64,000 nucleotides of DNA, from contig NC_044574.1 in the NCBI RefSeq assembly GCF_901933205.1, positions 47,897,609 to 47,961,608 on the forward strand. Direction: 5' to 3'. The notes beneath the pieces were generated by a model. The model was not told where the DNA came from and did not search any database. It saw only the letters and a list, made by a program, of their open reading frames with translations. Position 1 is the first letter of the stretch. Each line of letters opens with the position of its first letter. The position numbers were made by a program, and so were the translations under genes. This document shows positions 60,948-64,000 of this stretch, piece by piece. The stretch is from Camarhynchus parvulus. Its lineage: Eukaryota > Chordata > Aves > Passeriformes > Thraupidae.

Positions 60948-63411
60948 CCCAGTACTGCTAATCTCCAAACAGTGACTTCTATATCTAATTCTCCTGTGAC
61001 TTAACAAAAATGTAAAAAAATTACCAATCCTATCTCATACCATACATAACCACATGCTGGAGCCAGGATGTGAAGTCTCTGAAAGGTGACCACTCAGTGT
61101 TTTGAGTCTGTTGAATGGGAACACCAGCAGCTCTGCATTTAATGATTTTGTTCTTAAATGTATGTGATTTTATAGTCCATGAGTACAACTGGATGCAGGT
61201 TGGTGGGAACTTTCAAATATTACAGTTTGAAACAGTTTGTGTATGTTGGAATATAGCACTACACAGACAACTGCTCTACATCCTTTCACTGTCTTTCCCA
61301 TATAGTTCCAAAAGGAATTCAAAATGCTTATGTACTGTAACATGTGTGGGCTTCTTATTATATATGTCACTGTGCCATGACTCAGTAGCATATTTCCTGT
61401 ATAAAGCAAACAAAGCAAGGAAGGCTGTGGAGGCTTTGGGAATTCTGTCAAACTGAATACAAAATAGTCCTTGAAAGGAGTGCCTATTTTAACTGGATAC
61501 TTCAAAGTTGTGATGGATAATTTTTGACCTGAAGTGAATGAAGACAAGTCTTTCTGTATCTTGTTCTTAAAGTGAGAAGTGCAGCTCACAAGCTGATCAG
61601 ACAAAACAGCAGAGTAAAGAGAAAACTTTTCTGAAAATCAAAATGTCCAAAGATGTCCAAATACTCAGGGTGGGGTGGAATAATATGGGGTGTGTTGGTT
61701 TGTTTGATTATGTTTTTTCAGTTTGTTGGTTTTTGGGGTTTGTTTGCTTTCCAATTTCATGGGTTCCCCAAATCTCAAAGGAGTTATACCAAGGTCACAT
61801 CTCTGGCAAACCAGATACATAAGCTTTCCCCAAAATAATGTACCTTGTTGAATATTGACTGCTCCATTTATATGTAGGAGGAAACATTTTGGGGTACCAC
61901 CTTCAGGTAGGTCAAAAACATAGGAGAGGGAATAATCTTCCAGGCCCAGAAGTTGAATAGAAGTTGAATAAGGAAGAAGCTAGGCAGGTGAGAATAGCAT
62001 AAAGTATTAATGGTCATGTTGGAGGTCAAGGAGAGGAAGAAGACAAAAACACTTGTGAAATTGACTGGCAAGACTCGTAGTCAGATTTTCAGAATCTGAC
62101 TCTATTACATATAATTTCAGAGTTATGAAGGCCATTAAGGTCCAGCAATGGAATCTTGTTTTTCTTTCTTGCTCACTTTTGATGATATTTGTATTAAATA
62201 AAGCAAATAAAATAGACCCTTTCAAAATCCTCAGTGAGTATTTTGAATAGAAATTTGAAGCACTTCCAAAATGTTTATTCAGTAGAAATAAAGTTCTGAA
62301 ATATATTTTGGAGTCCTATACTAGTTGTGAAAAATGTACACTTGATTTGCAGTTCTATTTTTTAATAAAATGTTTGTCAAACTTTTTTTTTTGTATTGCA
62401 GCATAAAGTGTAGTCATTTAGTAATTAAAATATTGTACATATTTGGGGTTCCAGTAGTCAAAATAGTGATAAAGCTTTTAAGGCTCTAGCTGTAAAGAAT
62501 ATGAAATATGTGAAATCTAGTGAATTTAATGGAAGAAATGCAACAGCACAGAACCAGTGACCTTATAAACATAACGTTCTTTTAGCAGAATGTTTAGCTA
62601 TAAGTACATGGAAAAATATATGGTTTTGAGTTTCAAAAAAACAATTTTGTTATGAAAGCTAGTTTCAATCTATGCTTTCATGTTGTGCAGACTAAGGTAA
62701 TTCATATCAATAAAATGCTTCAGTTCTTAAAGTCAACAGTTAATTTTAATGTACTGATGCAGAGATATAGAGAGAGTATACAACAAAGTTTATACGTAAA
62801 CACTGCTTCTAGGCACATAATAAATGTTTATTAAAGATATTGAGATATGTTTCTTATTTAAATCATATGGTATTTACTTTGCTCGGCTCTTAAGACACTT
62901 TTGTGTCTATCTCCTGGAAATTCTTACTAAGTAAGAAACTTGGTGAGTTTGATTGTGAGTGCAAGCTGTTGTCTTCTATTATTGCTTCTCCAAGATTGTA
63001 TTTTGATTTTGAAAGTAGCCTCCATATTGTCTGCAACTTCTAGTTGCTTGGCACCTCTTTGGAACTTCTTAATATTGTTTAGCTTATTTTAAAATTAGAA
63101 GTGGCCCTTTCTTCCTGTGTTTTATTTGTTGGACTATTCTTTTCCTGCTGGTCCTTCTTTGGTGTTTACAGTAAATAGAAAGGTAAGTGAGACTGATTTT
63201 GGTGATAGAGGAAGTTACAATCAACATGTTTGCCTTTTGTTGATTTATAAATGCTATGTAGTTGTACATATCCATCATTCTTTGATTTTTTGTGGAAGTG
63301 ACTTTAGAAAGTGCTGTTATTAAAGGCATTTGTTATTGCCATTTTTTATGTGTGGCACATGGAATTATTAATTTATGCCAGAAAAAAGATGATCTTCACA
63401 AATTAACTCTT
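60948..63411. other. Non-coding DNA, nothing recognised
   Basis: AT-rich. Contains a short duplication AGAAGTTGAAT/AGAAGTTGAAT near 61950 and a 6-bp-stem hairpin AGACAC-TTTT-GTGTCT at 62893-62908. The minus-strand frame 61170-61604 (144 codons) shows no domain. Confidence 0.5.
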
Positions 63412-63427
63412 TGTGTGTGTGTGTGTG
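63412..63427 (+). repeat. (TG)8 microsatellite
   Basis: Uninterrupted TG alternation followed by CACAATTATACA. Confidence 0.85.
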
Positions 63428-64000
63428 CACAATTATACATGACTTGGTAAAAAAATTTTCTCCTTATCCAGACAAAAGTTGATTGAACTATTAATAAAAA
63501 GAAGTAGTTTTAATTCTTTATTTAAAGTCAAATTCTCTTTTGCATATTCTGTAAATGAAAGCTTCTACTAAGAAAAATATGACAAACATGGAAAGGTTTT
63601 TATTAAGGTCAAACTTTTGTGAAATGAGCTGCTTTTACAGTACATATGTTGGGAGGGAGGGGAGAAGAAGAGAACAAAGGCAAAAAAAAGCTGCATTTTT
63701 AAAGGATGATTAGGGTCTTGTTTCAGAATCTGAGAACTAATTCTATCAGTGAGGAGAATTTTGTAATTTTTCTTAGAAGCTAGAAAAGTGTTTTTTCATA
63801 CATCCGCTTAGAGAAGTGAGTTCATAAAAATGTTGTAAATTAAGTAGTACATACATGATATGTAATGGCAGTGCTGATATTATTTGACTAGAGACAGTCT
63901 TTTCCTATATTTTGGTAGGGTGAATATGAGGAAGATACAGAACAAAGTAAAACCGAGGCGTGGGAGGAAAGATTAAGGAAAAAAGGAAAACAGCATATTT
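63428..64000. other. Non-coding DNA to window end
   Basis: AT-rich, with no recognisable feature before the window ends. Confidence 0.5.

Noticed and set aside
61170..61604. 144-codon minus-strand frame
   Set aside because: No motif, AT-rich codon make-up, and a length within chance expectation.
62893..62908. AGACAC-TTTT-GTGTCT hairpin as a structured RNA
   Set aside because: A 6-bp stem alone occurs often by chance, and it lacks the conserved flanks of any RNA family I know.
1..64000. CRISPR arrays, bacterial operons, riboswitches, phage genes
   Set aside because: No direct-repeat arrays, Shine-Dalgarno-led gene chains or prokaryotic coding density; the repeats identify an amniote nuclear genome.

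Overview
The window looks like non-coding nuclear DNA from a bird. It is AT-rich and CpG-poor, and I recognise no conserved protein-coding exon, tRNA, rRNA or other structured RNA gene. Long open frames are few and have other explanations: repeat DNA, low-complexity tracts, or lengths expected by chance. The avian assignment rests on a long CR1 LINE of the bird/reptile type (about 12.1-13.6 kb), a degraded copy of an LTR repeat I know from bird genomes (about 31.7-31.9 kb), and a solo endogenous-retrovirus LTR (52.1-52.6 kb). An ancient MIR-like SINE near 34.6 kb also fits an amniote. The stretch is either a gene desert or the inside of very large introns; the sequence alone does not decide which.

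Layout. 0-12 kb: unique DNA with a CTCF-like site (5.1 kb), a small minisatellite (6.8 kb) and a back-to-back pair of POU octamers (9.03 kb). 12.1-13.6 kb: 5'-truncated minus-strand CR1 with reverse-transcriptase remnants, several frameshifts and an internal deletion. 13.6-31.7 kb: mostly featureless, with one G-quadruplex motif (25.9 kb) and homopolymer runs. 31.7-34.7 kb: LTR remnant, an octamer plus PBX-like site, and the MIR-like SINE. 34.7-50.9 kb: unique DNA with a weak antisense MIR-like match overlapping an inverted repeat (43.3 kb), a long T/(GTT)n tract (43.8 kb), and a TALE-homeodomain motif on a palindrome (46.75 kb).

50.9-57.3 kb is the most structured part. It holds a short CR1/LTR tail fragment, a G4 motif, a 470-bp solo LTR with a perfect 6-bp target-site duplication, two diverged copies of an unrecognised module 1.1 kb apart (one containing an exon-like 56-bp segment), a small CpG/TATA/E-box cluster before a 28-codon ORF, and a 35-bp tandem duplication. 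57.3-64 kb is plain AT-rich DNA with simple repeats.

The genes do not form a pathway because none are identified. I did not find a new biological system. The best leads are the paired module near 53.5/54.6 kb, the solo LTR with intact promoter signals, and three homeodomain/POU motif arrangements that would matter only if the flanking DNA proves conserved.
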